64,000 nucleotides of DNA from Membranipora membranacea (Eukaryota; Bryozoa; Gymnolaemata; Cheilostomatida; Membraniporidae). The notes beneath the pieces are model-generated. The model was not told the origin of the DNA and searched no databases. It worked only from the letters and a program-made list of their open reading frames with translations. This document shows, one piece after another, positions 1 through 10,135 of the stretch. The translations under genes and the position numbers were made by a program. Each line of letters opens with the position of its first letter. The first letter of the stretch is position 1. Location: the NCBI GenBank assembly GCA_914767715.1, contig OU612068.1:5394001-5458000 (forward strand), given 5' to 3'.

Positions 1-89
1 TAAATTTAACATGTTCGCATTTGAGAGGATTGAACCCCATCTTCTAACTACTCTCCCATACTTGGAGGGCATCTAGATTTTTTTGGAGC

Positions 90-510
90 TGGAAAAAGTT
101 TTCACCGGTCGAACAGATGACGTATCGTCTGCGAACATCGGGTTTTGGATATGACTGAGTCAGCTAGGTCGTTTATGTAGACCAGGAACAGGATTGGGCC
201 AATTACTGAACACTGGGATGACCTTGGCGTGGGCTATAACTATGGCCATCAACTGTAAATACTTGGGATTGACCTTCTAGTAGACTCTGTTCCAAGAAAG
301 TAGCTTGAGGGGTAACTCCGATATAAGCGAGTTTCTGAAGAAGTTATTGTGGTCAACTTGGTCGAAAGCTTTACTGAAGTCAAGGAAACCGGCATCCGCT
401 TCCTCTCCTTTGTCAAACTGTTATGAAATGTCGCAAATCTGTTATGTCAGCTGGCTCTCATAGCTTCTGAAACCATGTTGGCGCTTGATTATTTACCTGC
501 GTCTTCTTCG
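90..510 (-). mobile_element. Decayed LINE reverse-transcriptase fragment
   Basis: Read on the minus strand this stretch encodes pieces of a non-LTR retrotransposon reverse transcriptase. A FLDFSKAFD block lies at about 362-390, followed by QVDHNNFFRN. An IGPILFLVYINDL block is near 180-225, and an FADD catalytic-type block near 121-140. The INDL block and the FADD block are in different frames and a stop follows the QVDHN segment, so the copy is frameshifted and dead. The order of motifs (DFSKAFD, then INDL, then FADD) is the order in CR1/Jockey-type LINEs. The clade cannot be fixed from so short a piece. Confidence 0.72.
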
Positions 511-750
511 TCTCAAGCGCCAGCTCTCCAGCTGTGACTTTAGAAACTTCTGCTCAAAATCGGTTTAACATTTCCGGGTCATTAACATGAGCTTAATTTG
601 TTGCTTTAATCGAGGAATTTTGGAACCTGACTGGCCGCAATGACAATGCAAAAACAACAAATTAAGCAAGCGCCAAAATGGTTTCCAGAAAATACAGAAG
701 CTATGAAAGCAGGACAGTCATATAGTTCCATAAGTTATAAGGGTTTTCAT

Positions 751-885
751 CACAGGCCTTCTATAGTTGGTGCAAGTCCAGTGGTAGAGTGCCCCAGTGG
801 TCGAGGCCTTTTCTCTCAAGAAAAGGCCTCGGCCACTGGGGCACTCGACCACTGGACTTGCACCAACTACAGAAGAAGGCCTGTG
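751..885. repeat. Long near-perfect hairpin (foldback element)
   Basis: The left arm starting with CACAGGCCTTCT (751) reappears as its reverse complement ending at 885, with the centre near 816. The arms are about 60 bp and differ only by a few bases, including a small length difference around 763/872. The inner part has its own repetition (the arm contains CCAGTGG twice). The short open frame across it merely reads through the hairpin and is not a gene. It is probably a MITE-like or foldback element. No target-site duplication was identified. Confidence 0.8.
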
Positions 886-1530
886 GTTTGCATGTCATCA
901 GCAATGATGTCCTATGCAATAAGTGTACATTCAAACAGGTTTAAATTGATTCAAATCACTTACTCATTGTTCCAATGCACTTAAATAGTCCATCATTATA
1001 TAATGTAAGAGTTAAAGTCAGTACGTGGACTGGTGACTCAGTGGGGAATATCTTCACAATCTATAGATTCAGCTGTGGAGTTCAGTCACTCCTTTGTTTA
1101 GTGGTCTATAATGGGCAAGAAGGTCTGGTCCTATTGATTAATTTACTCCTTGATAATGGGCTAAACTAACATGGAGCAGTTTGTATGGATGAATAAGGAT
1201 CGATACAGTGGTCTAAAAAACAGCGGACTATAGACCCATTTCAAGCGGACCACAGACCAGCGGAACATCGGCGAAGCGGAACATAGAACGCACCCGATGG
1301 AATATAACTGCAGCATTTACTGCCGATTTCCACTAGCCTCAGTTCTTTCCTGCTAAGATTATTGATATGATTGTTTTATTTTAGAACATGAAGTCTTGAT
1401 ATTCTTTTTAGATCTGAGAATAAATAGTAGCGACTCCAATTACAATGTTTATATATTTAGTCTGTCTCTTTCCGTCTCTTTTATTCCCACTAAATATGAA
1501 TCATGCTGTCTTGCTTATGGTATATCTATA

Positions 1531-1915
1531 ACCAAGGAGTAACAGCTGTCACTCCTTGGTATAACCATGCCCTTGTGTATAACTTAGCCATATCTTAAAT
1601 GTTTTTGATATGACACTAGTGAAACTGGGTTTTGAACAGGATGGCTAGTAACAAGGCAATCCACTCATCATTGAAGTCTGTAGACATGTGGCGTGCCAAA
1701 AACTGGTCTCATATCATCAACAGGACAGGTCAAGACAAGTCAGTCAGTGTGAGTGTCCCTCACTGTCACACCCGGGAGAATGGAATCCATTCTCCCTGGT
1801 CACATCACATTGTCATAATATGGTCAGGGCAATGAACTTCCTCTCCGGAGAGGAAGTTCATTGGTCAGGGCCTTGGTAGAATCAAGGAGTAACAGGGGAC
1901 CCCTGGCACTCCTTG
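1531..1915. repeat. Cluster of four short palindromes
   Basis: Four separate palindromes sit within 385 bp: 1531-1560 (arms ACCAAGGAGT and ACTCCTTGGT around an AACAGCTG centre), about 1771-1800 (GGGAGAATGGA arms), 1831-1862 (a perfect 32-bp palindrome with TGAACTTCCTCTCC as half) and 1883-1915 (arms CAAGGAGT and ACTCCTTG around AACAGGGGACCCCTGG). The first and last use the same outer arm. No coding sequence explains them. The same arm occurs again as a 21-bp palindrome at 7681-7701 and in the equivalent place of the other array units. Confidence 0.75.
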
Positions 1916-2296
1916 GTAGAATGGGCAAGGTGGTATAGCTCCTTGGCTTAGACTTGTAGTATCAACAGAGAAGACAACTCCATAAAAACATAAACAACAA
2001 CCCTTGATAGGAATACACTGCTGCGCTAAAGACTGTTAGGATGCTTTGTGGCCACTGCCGAATGTCCGCCTGGCATCCGGTGGCTGCCAGTCAGGCATTC
2101 TGTTGGTACTCGGGCAATGGCCGGATGCTCATCTGGCATCTGAGAGCATAAAAGTCATCCAATATACGAATTTAACACAGGCTGATGAGTTCGTATCAGA
2201 GGTTTTGAAGGAAGGCGATACTATGAGTAATGAGTTCAATGAGTAATGAAATTCAAACAATGCATTTATGATGTTGTTTAAAAGCCCGAAAGCCTA
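1916..2296. other. Upstream region of the propeller gene, no gene seen
   Basis: There is no splice-bounded coding block here. The open frame at 2046-2246 has no recognisable content. This stretch presumably holds the promoter or an untranslated leader of the gene at 2297, but I see no clear core-promoter motif. Confidence 0.4.
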
Positions 2297-3616
2297 ATGC
2301 AAACCAGTTCAATGGAACACAATCAAACCGAATCTGTTGTAGGAATGAATGAAGTGCGCACACAGGAACAAAATGACCCATCTATCTCTCCTCCAACGGC
2401 TTTGATTTTTAAACGTCAGGTGATGTTCAAATTTGAACCAGAATGTGTGCAACGATATAAAGGAGTGACATATGTCGGTTTTGATCATGGTGTCACCAAA
2501 GTTCATGATGACAGAGCGGTGCTAGAGGATTTAATGAATGACCTCTCTGGTGTTGTTGGTTTTTGCGTCTACAAGGATGAGATTTTTGTGCTAGGCAATG
2601 ACATATCTCATTACAAGGTCGTTGTATACGACATGAACGGTAAAGGTAAACGTGAATGGACTACATGTGTGCGCTTGATCAACCATGGCATGTTCAAAAT
2701 CTGCGCCGTCAACGGTAAATTGATTGTACCAAATCAGAAAGAAAATATGTTGATGGTTTATTCAACCACGGGTGAATTGATTAAAAGCATACAATGTGAT
2801 CTTGGGGACGGAGACCAAGTAAACTTAACTACTGTAGGAGATAACTCTGTGTTAGTGACAGTGTGCTGCAGCCCTGGGATTATATTCCGCATCAATATTG
2901 ATACTCAGGAGATCATGTGGAAGCGCCCAGCTCCTACTAAATTTCCTAGTGGAACTGCTGCGTACAAATATAACTATTTACTTGTCTGTGTGGGCAACTC
3001 CAAGGCTAATCACATCATTGTACTCAATATCGATACAGGTAAGGATATGAAAGTACTGCTATACCCTCAGGACCTGGCTCAGTACGAGTTATATCAGATA
3101 TATAAAGTAAACCTACCTGTAAGCTGTGGGACATAGGGTGTCAGCAATTCAAGGATAAAATGAGGCAGAAAAGTAGATTGGGGAGTCAACCAGATGGCAA
3201 AAACTTAAAATTCAGTTCATCATTAATTGATGAACTGAATTTTAAGGTTTTTTTCATCTTTCTAAACCAAAACTTAGAAAGACGTCGATATTTGTTGCCC
3301 CCAATGTAATTATTAATGAAGGAGCAAAACCACTCCCATTGTTGCCAACATTGCGGAAATTGTTCATTATTATGTTACAGTCTTGTATGGATTGTTACTC
3401 CCTTTTTTAATTAGCATGACGTTATCTCTTTCAGGTGAGTATCTTGGAGACTTGAAGATGCCAGATGAATGTGAAAATATGGTGCTGCACCTTGAGGGAG
3501 ATTTGGCCATTTATAATGATACACTTATAGTTTCCCAATTAGGTGATCTTATGGAATGTCATACCAACCCAAATACACCGCTACGCCCTCTTCTAGTTTT
3601 CTTCAAAGTGATCTGA
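2297..3616 (+). CDS. TRIM/NHL-like beta-propeller protein, two exons
   Basis: Exon 1 is 2297-3038 (donor ACAG|GTAAGG) and exon 2 is 3435-3616 (acceptor TTTCAG|GTGAG, stop TGA). They join in phase 1 within a glycine codon to give 307 residues. An in-frame TAA lies directly upstream of the chosen ATG (2279-2281), so the protein starts here unless an exon is missing. After a polar N-terminus of about 30 residues it shows repeated blade-like segments of the form hydrophobic strand, short turn, then VYDMNGK, VYSTTGELI, INIDTQE or LNIDTGE. This is the pattern of the C-terminal propellers of TRIM2/3/56-like proteins. RING, B-box and coiled coil are absent. If the exon-1 donor were ignored the frame would run to 3136, but the spliced reading restores the DTGEYLGDL strand. 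Function is unknown; family membership is inferred from pattern, not from a search. Confidence 0.62.
3203..3283. repeat. Two adjacent hairpins in the propeller-gene intron
   Basis: Arms CTTAAAATTCAGTTCATCA and its complement flank a few bases at about 3203-3250. A second, smaller hairpin (TCTTTCTAA / TTAGAAAGA) follows at about 3257-3283. Both lie inside the intron 3039-3434. Either could be a small foldback element. Confidence 0.6.
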
Positions 3617-3849
3617 AGCTAACCAATATCACCACTTTTAAGTATTAATATGTAATAATATAATCTTTATTTCAAACCATTGGTATGCTATAGCCTTAAT
3701 AAAATTGGCCATCCTTACAGGTTTTGGTACAATAAAAATGATAAAATGCATACAACTTGCATTTTGTTGGCATCTCGGATTAAAAAGGAAATAAATTACA
3801 CTTAAATGATTGTAAAACATTCTCACTTATACATATTTCAAACGTATAC
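3617..3849. other. Intergenic spacer left of the array
   Basis: AT-rich sequence after the stop of the propeller gene. An AATAAA occurs near 3729. No coding block is supported. Array homology begins abruptly at 3850 with CACTACAG. Confidence 0.4.
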
Positions 3850-4454
3850 CACTACAGATTTTGTTCGCGACGTACAAGGACTTATTTGTAAGAGTTATCT
3901 TCCCAAATTACAATGTAGTCCATGCCATTCATTGTCAGGATTTACAAAGCAGTATTGATACAGGATAACAATCCCAACATCAAACAATGGCAACTGGAAT
4001 TGTATAACTGGATGGCTAATAATCTAGGTTAGCACAATACAATTTTGAATATTATCATGGGCTAAAGCCCCTGTAACCCTTTGCTCTCTGTATGGCATCA
4101 CAGCCATTAACACAGTGAGCAATATCCTCATGACAGTAGATACCATAGTAAAAACATTTCATACTGTGATCCATCTGGATACCCAACTAACCATATTGAC
4201 TTCAAACTGTTGATGGCATATGGCCGAGGACCTATTGGTGACTGCATTTGTAAACTTTCTAACTCAAATTAAGCTGCAAAACAAAATCCCTCCCCTGCCT
4301 TCTCTGGTCTTCACCTGATTGATTTGATTGATTTATTACATATCACAGACAATATTACCAGGGCTCTCAACCACTCAGGTTTTTGGGTTCAACTCAGGCT
4401 TCTCAGGGGATTTTAGAATGTGAGCTAAAACCTCAGATTTTGCTCGTTGGCAGA

Positions 4455-5555
4455 GATGAATAATATATAAACGATGCTAAATGTTGCCTTACAATAATCT
4501 ATGTCATATTATTAATGAATGATCAGGTATTACATTCTAGTTGTGATAAGCTATGCTCTCACTGCACTGCCTATTCAAGTCATTTATGTGAAATTGATAT
4601 GGCTAAATTCCAATTTGCATTTGAGAATGCTTTTAAAATGTAGCTTGTAATGAACTTGACATGATTGAATGAATCTAGTCTTTAATTTGAATATCAACAC
4701 ATTAAACCCCAACTTGCCTTTCTGTCAAAGCATCGCGGTACAGACTGAGATGACATACATATTTGATCACAGGGTCAACACTGCTTGATGTTTTAAGCAG
4801 ATAGTTGGACATTTATATCATTGGAAGGTGGCAAAATAATGCGCTTTCCCAGGAACGTCTTATCTGCTTGTTTAATAGCTGATAGATTGACTTTCAGCTT
4901 GGCAGCGTTTTAATATTGAGAAGCCATGTTCTCGGGCAATACTAATAATATCCAAAGTGATTGTATCGAAATTATTTTTTGGTGTGGATAGTTGTGACAG
5001 CCCATTGAAATAATTGGCAACTGCATTGTCAATTTGTTCAAGTGGTGCTTTCTGATGGTTGCTGACAGCAGCACAGGATTGGTTTGCTTGTTGTTGAAGT
5101 CGCTTTCTTTATTTATTGCGTTTGCCTCTTATTGTGTACTCTATTTTAGACCACCTTGCTTGCATTGCTAATTTTTGGCAGAGATGAATAATAAAGATAA
5201 CATCAAACTTTTGCATGAGAATTATGTGTGGTATTTGTTGTGGGTATTTGATTTCATTTGTGATAAGCTATGCTCTTACTGCACTGCCAATCCCAGTGAT
5301 TTGCAAAATAGATTATTATGGCTAAATAGAAATTTGAATTTTAGGAATGTTAAATAAGTGATTTTGCGGGTGAACCGGATAAATCCAGGCGACATCAAAC
5401 TTTTGCATGAGAATAATGTGTGGTATTTGTTGTGGGTATTTGATTTCATTTGTGAAAAGCTATGCTCTTATTGCACTGCCAATCCCAGTGATTTGCAAAT
5501 AGATTATTATGGCTAAATAGAAATTTGAATTTTAGGAATGTTAAAAAAGTCATTT
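4455..5555. repeat. Diverged internal ~160-bp repeats in unit A
   Basis: The sequence from CATCAAACTTTTGCATGAGA to TTTTAGGAATGTT occurs at about 5200-5351 and again at 5393-5545 with few changes. A more diverged third copy is at about 4455-4660 (GATAAGCTATGCTCTCACTGCACTGCC). The 60-codon open frame over the middle copy is not repeated as an open frame in the others, so I treat this as non-coding repeat. Equivalent blocks are in B (about 12773-13873) and C (about 20046-21146). Confidence 0.7.
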
Positions 5556-6546
5556 TGCAGGTGAACTGGATAAACCATGGCAATGATTTCAATAGCATCA
5601 CATTACACCAATTATATTATGCCTTTCTACCCTGGCGGCTCGATTCGTCAGCCTTTAAATCAATATCTTTACAAACATATTTTTACATAATTTGAGATTA
5701 CAGATTTTGTTCGCGACGTACAAGGACTTATTTGTAAGAGTTTTCTTCCCAAATAACAATGTAGTCCATGCCATTCATTGTCAGGATTTACAAAGCAATA
5801 TTGATACAGGATAACAATACCAACTTCAAACAATTACAACTCGAGATGTATAACTGGTGATATTTATATATTCATTAGGAAACAGCACAAGCTAAGATTG
5901 CACAGCAGTAAAGTCGAGATGACAAGATCTATTTTGTCTCAGAATTGCAATAATTGAGACCGGGTGCAAAATATGGACTTACTTTTTTGGTTTGAATTTT
6001 CTCAACCAAGTGATCATTTTGTGATGTTATTCTATTTAATCAGCCAAAATCTGCGACTCGAGTTGTATAACTGGTGATATTTATAGATTCATTAGGAATA
6101 CAACAGCACATTTTGAGATTCAAACATGTAGTTTATTACGTGAAAGCTGAGATTGTAAATAGGCATGATGGATTGAAGTGAGGAGTTAAATCACAGCTGA
6201 CAGAAATTTTTCATAATCAAGCGGTCATTGATTCAGAAAATAATTCGCGAAATTCATACTGACACAAGCCCATAAAAATATACCTAGTATTGGTGGTCAT
6301 CAAAATACACGACAGCCTAATAAGTAAGCATTTGAGAAACTATTATCCAAAGATTGTATGACATTTACATGAAAGCTGAAATTACAATTAGGCTTGATGG
6401 ACTAAAATAAGGCTTTACTTTAACTGTCAGAAAATGTCTTATCAATGATCACAGTGGAAATCAGGTTTACACTATTATATTGAAGTTGAAAATTAATTTA
6501 AGCGTAAATTAAATATTGAATGTCCGGTTGTGTTTCTCTTGAGCAA

Positions 6547-6819
6547 TTAAAATGTACAGTTTTTGTTTCCGAGCAAATGGCTTGGCATCCGTTTGCGTCG
6601 CACACTACCAACAACGCCAGCAAGTTGTCTCCCTCTCAATTTAACTTTATCCACAGTCCCGTGTAAATACGCCGTGCAGGACGGTAAACGAAAAGATGGA
6701 GGATGGCATACTCCTTCATCCTCTGAAGACATAAGGTCTGTATGTAGCTGTAGGTTATTGATGTCGTCCATGCTCAAACCCAGGCCTTTTTTGATCCTCG
6801 TAATCCTATTCCGTAATTT
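6547..6819 (-). CDS. Possible terminal coding exon, unknown protein (unit A)
   Basis: On the minus strand an acceptor TGTATTTTAG precedes an open frame of 90 codons ending at 6547. It starts with a basic stretch (KLRNRITRIKKGLGLSMDD), then an acidic MSSEDEG motif and an RKRM-rich basic C-terminus. It is open from acceptor to stop, and the SSEDEG-plus-basic pattern looks more like protein than chance. I do not recognise the family. Another minus-strand open block with an acceptor lies 400 bp upstream (7218-7416). The opposite strand also has an open frame here, so this is tentative. Confidence 0.35.
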   Translation of the reverse strand, partial: KLRNRITRIKKGLGLSMDDINNLQLHTDLMSSEDEGVCHPPSFRLPSCTAYLHGTVDKVKLRGRQLAGVVGSVRRKRMPSHLLGNKNCTF

Positions 6820-7217
6820 CTAAAATACAGAGCAGAGAAGATTAACATATTTAATAAATTGCAAAAGTTCTAGGAGCGGATGGATGGGAAAGTTGGCATT
6901 GTATTATAAATTCTTTGTAAGAAGCTTGGCATCGTCAATATTGCTATAACGTGAGAGGGATCCCAGATTTAAAGTTCAGAGAAAGCTCCGTTTTTGTTCA
7001 AAGTTAAAAACTTTTAGCCTCATTCAGAAATCTATACTTGACTAAGCAGTTGCCAACAAGTTTCTACAGCAGCCGTCCCAAGAAATAATCCCTAATCACA
7101 ATTAGCTGTCAGCCGATCAATACAGTCTAAAAATTCCTATCTAGTGATATGACAAATTGGTTACATCAGTTCGCTTTTGATTGATAAGAATAAAATATTT
7201 GCACATAATAAATTCAC

Positions 7218-7416
7218 CTACATTTTTCTTTTTGTTGACTTAGATCGGCTACCCTTTCTTTTGTCTGTATCTTTAATTTTGTGCCTTTCTACATCGTACT
7301 TCCGTCTAGTCATAAGCATGATATCCCTGTTCCGTATCCTTTCTATCGGAATTGGCAACTGACGAATTCTGCTGGCATACTCGAGAGCCACATCCTGGTT
7401 CGCAGTATGTTCGTAT
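7218..7416 (-). CDS. Possible coding exon, unknown basic protein (unit A)
   Basis: An acceptor TTTCTCTAG on the minus strand opens a frame of about 65 codons ending with a stop at 7218-7220. It is rich in Arg and Lys, with a run such as RNRDIMLMTRRKYDVERHK that would form a charged helix. No donor joins it cleanly in phase to the downstream block at 6819. Either it is a terminal exon, or the donor used (for example G|GTAGCC) leads elsewhere, or the gene is decayed. Unrecognised. Confidence 0.3.
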
Positions 7417-7680
7417 CTAGAGAAAGATAGTGAACAGTGAGCACAAGCGATAATATGTCAGCAGAAGTGCTTGCATTCCAATTTTTTCCCAAAATATAAT
7501 TAGCTTAGATGAGATTATCAACCCGCTATGATTAATAGTATATAGAAATATATATACATTTTGTCCAATAAATTATAGTCCAGTCAAATTTCCAGCCAGA
7601 ACTGTGAGTATACGACGTTTATAATAGTTTTGAAATTAGTTTGAGTATGTGCTGATTGCAGGTTAACTTTAAAGAGTGTT

Positions 7681-7701
7681 ACCAAGGAGTAACTCCTTGG
7701 T
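7681..7701. repeat. 21-bp palindrome ACCAAGGAGT-A-ACTCCTTGGT
   Basis: Perfect palindrome with 10-bp arms. The same arm occurs in two palindromes at 1531 and 1883. Copies are found in units B (about 15999), C (about 23270) and E (about 39309). Confidence 0.75.
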
Positions 7702-8230
7702 ATTACCAACTCTAAAATTTAAATTGGATTTCCAGAAAAGTAAACACAACAAAAATTAATTTTCATTATCCAGTGATGCTCTTCCAAGTCCTTCACTTAA
7801 CTTTCTATCGAAGTCATGATAGAAAAATAAACTTCTTGTAGTTAGAGTTTAAATTAACTAAGTTTGAATCATTGAAACATGAGATACCACTTTTTACTAG
7901 TTGGTAGAGTTGCGCAATACTTCTGACACCAGTTTACCATTGAGTTCAAAAAGTTAATTTTTGATGAGATCAGTGAATGCATTATGAAAGTTTCATTTTC
8001 TAACAAGTTTTTATGGGAGGTTTTGATGTCAGACAAAGTTGCATGTTCTAACTTTCCTTTTTTGTTCATATCCTATCATACCTTTCACCGTCAACAATAG
8101 AAAAATCACTCACATCCAGTTGACGAGCTGTATAGATAAGAAGAAATTATAGGACTACGACAAACCGACTACACTTAAGATTATCAGCGGGGTTACATTT
8201 ACCTTGTAGCTTATTAGAATGTGCTTTTGT

Positions 8231-8313
8231 AGCCCCTCTTGACAAGCTTTGTTCAGTGGTGGTACCCCCCGCCCCACCCCACCCGCTTCCGAACAAAGCT
8301 TGTCAAGACAGGC
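8231..8313. repeat. Hairpin with a G-quadruplex loop upstream of BAF (unit A)
   Basis: The arms are AGCC plus CTTGACAAGCTTTGTTC and its complement GAACAAAGCTTGTCAAG at 8291-8307. The loop at 8265-8284 reads C6-G-C4-A-C4-A-C3. On the minus strand this is GGG T GGGG T GGGG C GGGGGG: four G-runs with single-base loops, a textbook strong quadruplex motif. It lies about 570 bp upstream of the BAF start codon and about 190 bp upstream of the probable first splice donor. Confidence 0.8.
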
Positions 8314-8711
8314 TAGTGCTATTACTGATAAGAAACTTGTATATTTGAGTTAGCCGGATCACTTTATCACTGTAATACGATTTTTTGTCCAACACATCAG
8401 TATCAGTCCATTGTTAAACAAGCTGTTGGATAGTTGCAAAGAAATTGTGAAGCATAGATAGAGGTTGTACGTAAGTATGCTCATTTTATGTTAATTGATC
8501 ATTTGTATGGGTATGCAACCTACAGCAGTGCACATACCACTGCACAACACACAGGTCTTCAGCTAGAAACCATCAGTCAAGCGCTGCTTCGAGGCCTTAT
8601 CTAGTACAACCTCCTCATGGCCGTCCCCATCAGCATGAATTCACCCCTGTGTGTTGATGAGCATCTCATTCCATCACTTCCAGCTTTTGGTAGTTTGACA
8701 TAATCAGTGTG

Positions 8712-8713
<2 letters not shown>

Positions 8714-8743
<30 letters not shown>
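8714..8743. repeat. TA microsatellite
   Basis: (TA)n within the intron upstream of the BAF coding exon. Its length differs between units (similar in A and B, shorter in C, very short in D, longest in E at about 38257-38296), the main length variation between otherwise identical copies. A second TA run lies in the BAF intron near 9484-9508. Confidence 0.85.
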
Positions 8744-8747
<4 letters not shown>

Positions 8748-8856
8748 TGTGCTGCTGATCTTGAGCTTCATATGTATATATCAATATCTTTTCTAGCTGC
8801 TTACCTTACTTTGCGATCGATTGTTACATAATGATTTGTTATTTTGCAGCAGAGCA

Positions 8857-9692
8857 ATGTCTTCGACAACACAGAAGCATGATAATTTTGTGTCGGAGCC
8901 ACTAGGTGACAAACCCGTCACAGACATACCTGGAATTGGACCTCGTACTGGGGAGCACTTGAATGAGCAGGGATATACCCAGGTGAGTTATTGTAATTTT
9001 TCCTTCCGTATCCCTCACCTGTATCATAACATTATTCTATATAATAACAATTTTATTGGCATCCAAAGGTAAAAGAAAAGGTCGTAATTTTGATATAAGT
9101 CAAAGTGTAACAATGCTATGCCGGTATAAGTTTTTAAAAAATAATTGGATTTTTCCAGTCATCAGCAAAACTTGTGATACACATGCTGTAGAACTTCAAC
9201 TACAAATTTTTAATCTTTTTGAGAAAAAAATAGAGCCTATGTCTTGACCATAATTATTATTGGGATTTAATAAAATAATTTGTTTTTTTTCAGTCATCAG
9301 CAAATTTTGTAATTCTCATGCTGGGGATTTACAAGATATTGTTTCACAGAAAATTGATTGATTTTCCAGTCATATCTTTGCTTTCTAATTGGGACAAGCA
9401 AAATAACTGTTTTTTTAGAAATGAATGATATCGACTGCTGAGAAAAGTGGGATTCACAGGTCTTAGTCAAGTTATAGTACAACATATATACATATATATA
9501 TATATATACTGTCATTTCATTACTGTATCATTATTGAACTATTGTTATTTTCAGGCAAGGCAGCTTGTAGGTCAAGAAATGCTGCATGGGGGTGATGCCG
9601 TAGAGGATGTAGTGCGTGGTGCTGGAGCCAATAACAGGAATGTGGACAACGCCGTTTCTGGAGTCAAAGGATGGACCCAAAACAACACATAA
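8857..9692 (+). CDS. BAF-like protein, copy A
   Basis: Coding exons are 8857-8982 (donor CAG|GTGAGT) and 9555-9692 (acceptor TTTCAG), joined in phase 0 to 87 residues; human BAF has 89. An acceptor at 8849 and a donor GTAAGT at 8471 suggest an upstream non-coding exon ending at 8470. The N-terminus [11 protein letters not shown] matches the MTTSQKHRDF start of BAF, where Ser/Thr residues are phosphorylated by VRK kinases. Residues 15-45 hold the helix-hairpin-helix core (PGIGP...GEHLNEQG) that contacts DNA backbone in BAF. Exon 2 keeps GQ, the GANN block and the tryptophan corresponding to W84 (W82 here). It replaces the acidic LKKDEDLFREW part and has no cysteines, so it is a divergent member. 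BAF dimers bridge DNA and bind LEM-domain nuclear-envelope proteins; whether this paralog does so is inference. Confidence 0.85.
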
Positions 9693-10135
9693 GCAAGAAG
9701 TACTCATTGACATAAGTTTGCGTAATCTAATTCATGGCACCTTTACCCATTATGAGTTGACCAACAATTCATAATCTACCCAAATTCAATATTTGCTAAA
9801 ATTGTTGCTTTTTAATTAGATATAACCATTTTTCATGAAATCTTTTGCCACTATATGGAAAGAATTCCTTATAATGAAAAATTAATAAAATTTAAAAAAA
9901 ACCCAACTTTCTTATTGGACCATAAGAATATTTCTTTCTAGGCTCCACGGTATCTCTGCACCATATTGCAAAACGACAAACCAAATATCCACCTGTAAAA
10001 GCATGTCAGAAGTATTAGAAGAAGATTTAAGAATGATATTAGTGGTATGTAAAAACTGACTAAGCTGCAGCTTTTTAGGAGAATTAAATGAAAACATTTT
10101 AAAAAAAATAACCGATGGTACAAAACAAATGATTT

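Noticed and set aside
3039-3136. Propeller-gene frame continuing to 3136
   Set aside because: The ACAG|GTAAGG donor joined to the exon at 3435 restores a propeller strand and a longer protein, so the run-on tail is intronic.
5175-5357. 60-codon open frame repeated in units A-C
   Set aside because: It lies in a diverged internal repeat; the sister repeat at 5393 does not keep the frame, and there is no splice context.
7869-8069. 66-codon minus-strand frame in units A-C and E
   Set aside because: Composition gives no recognisable domain, no splice sites fit the other minus-strand blocks, and repetition among units only reflects duplication.
8857-9692. BAF copies as processed retrogenes
   Set aside because: Every copy keeps the same intron and upstream splice sites, so they were duplicated as DNA.
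9297-9713. Open frames on either strand through the BAF intron and exon 2
   Set aside because: They are shadows of exon 2 and of the TA microsatellite (long Tyr-Ile runs).
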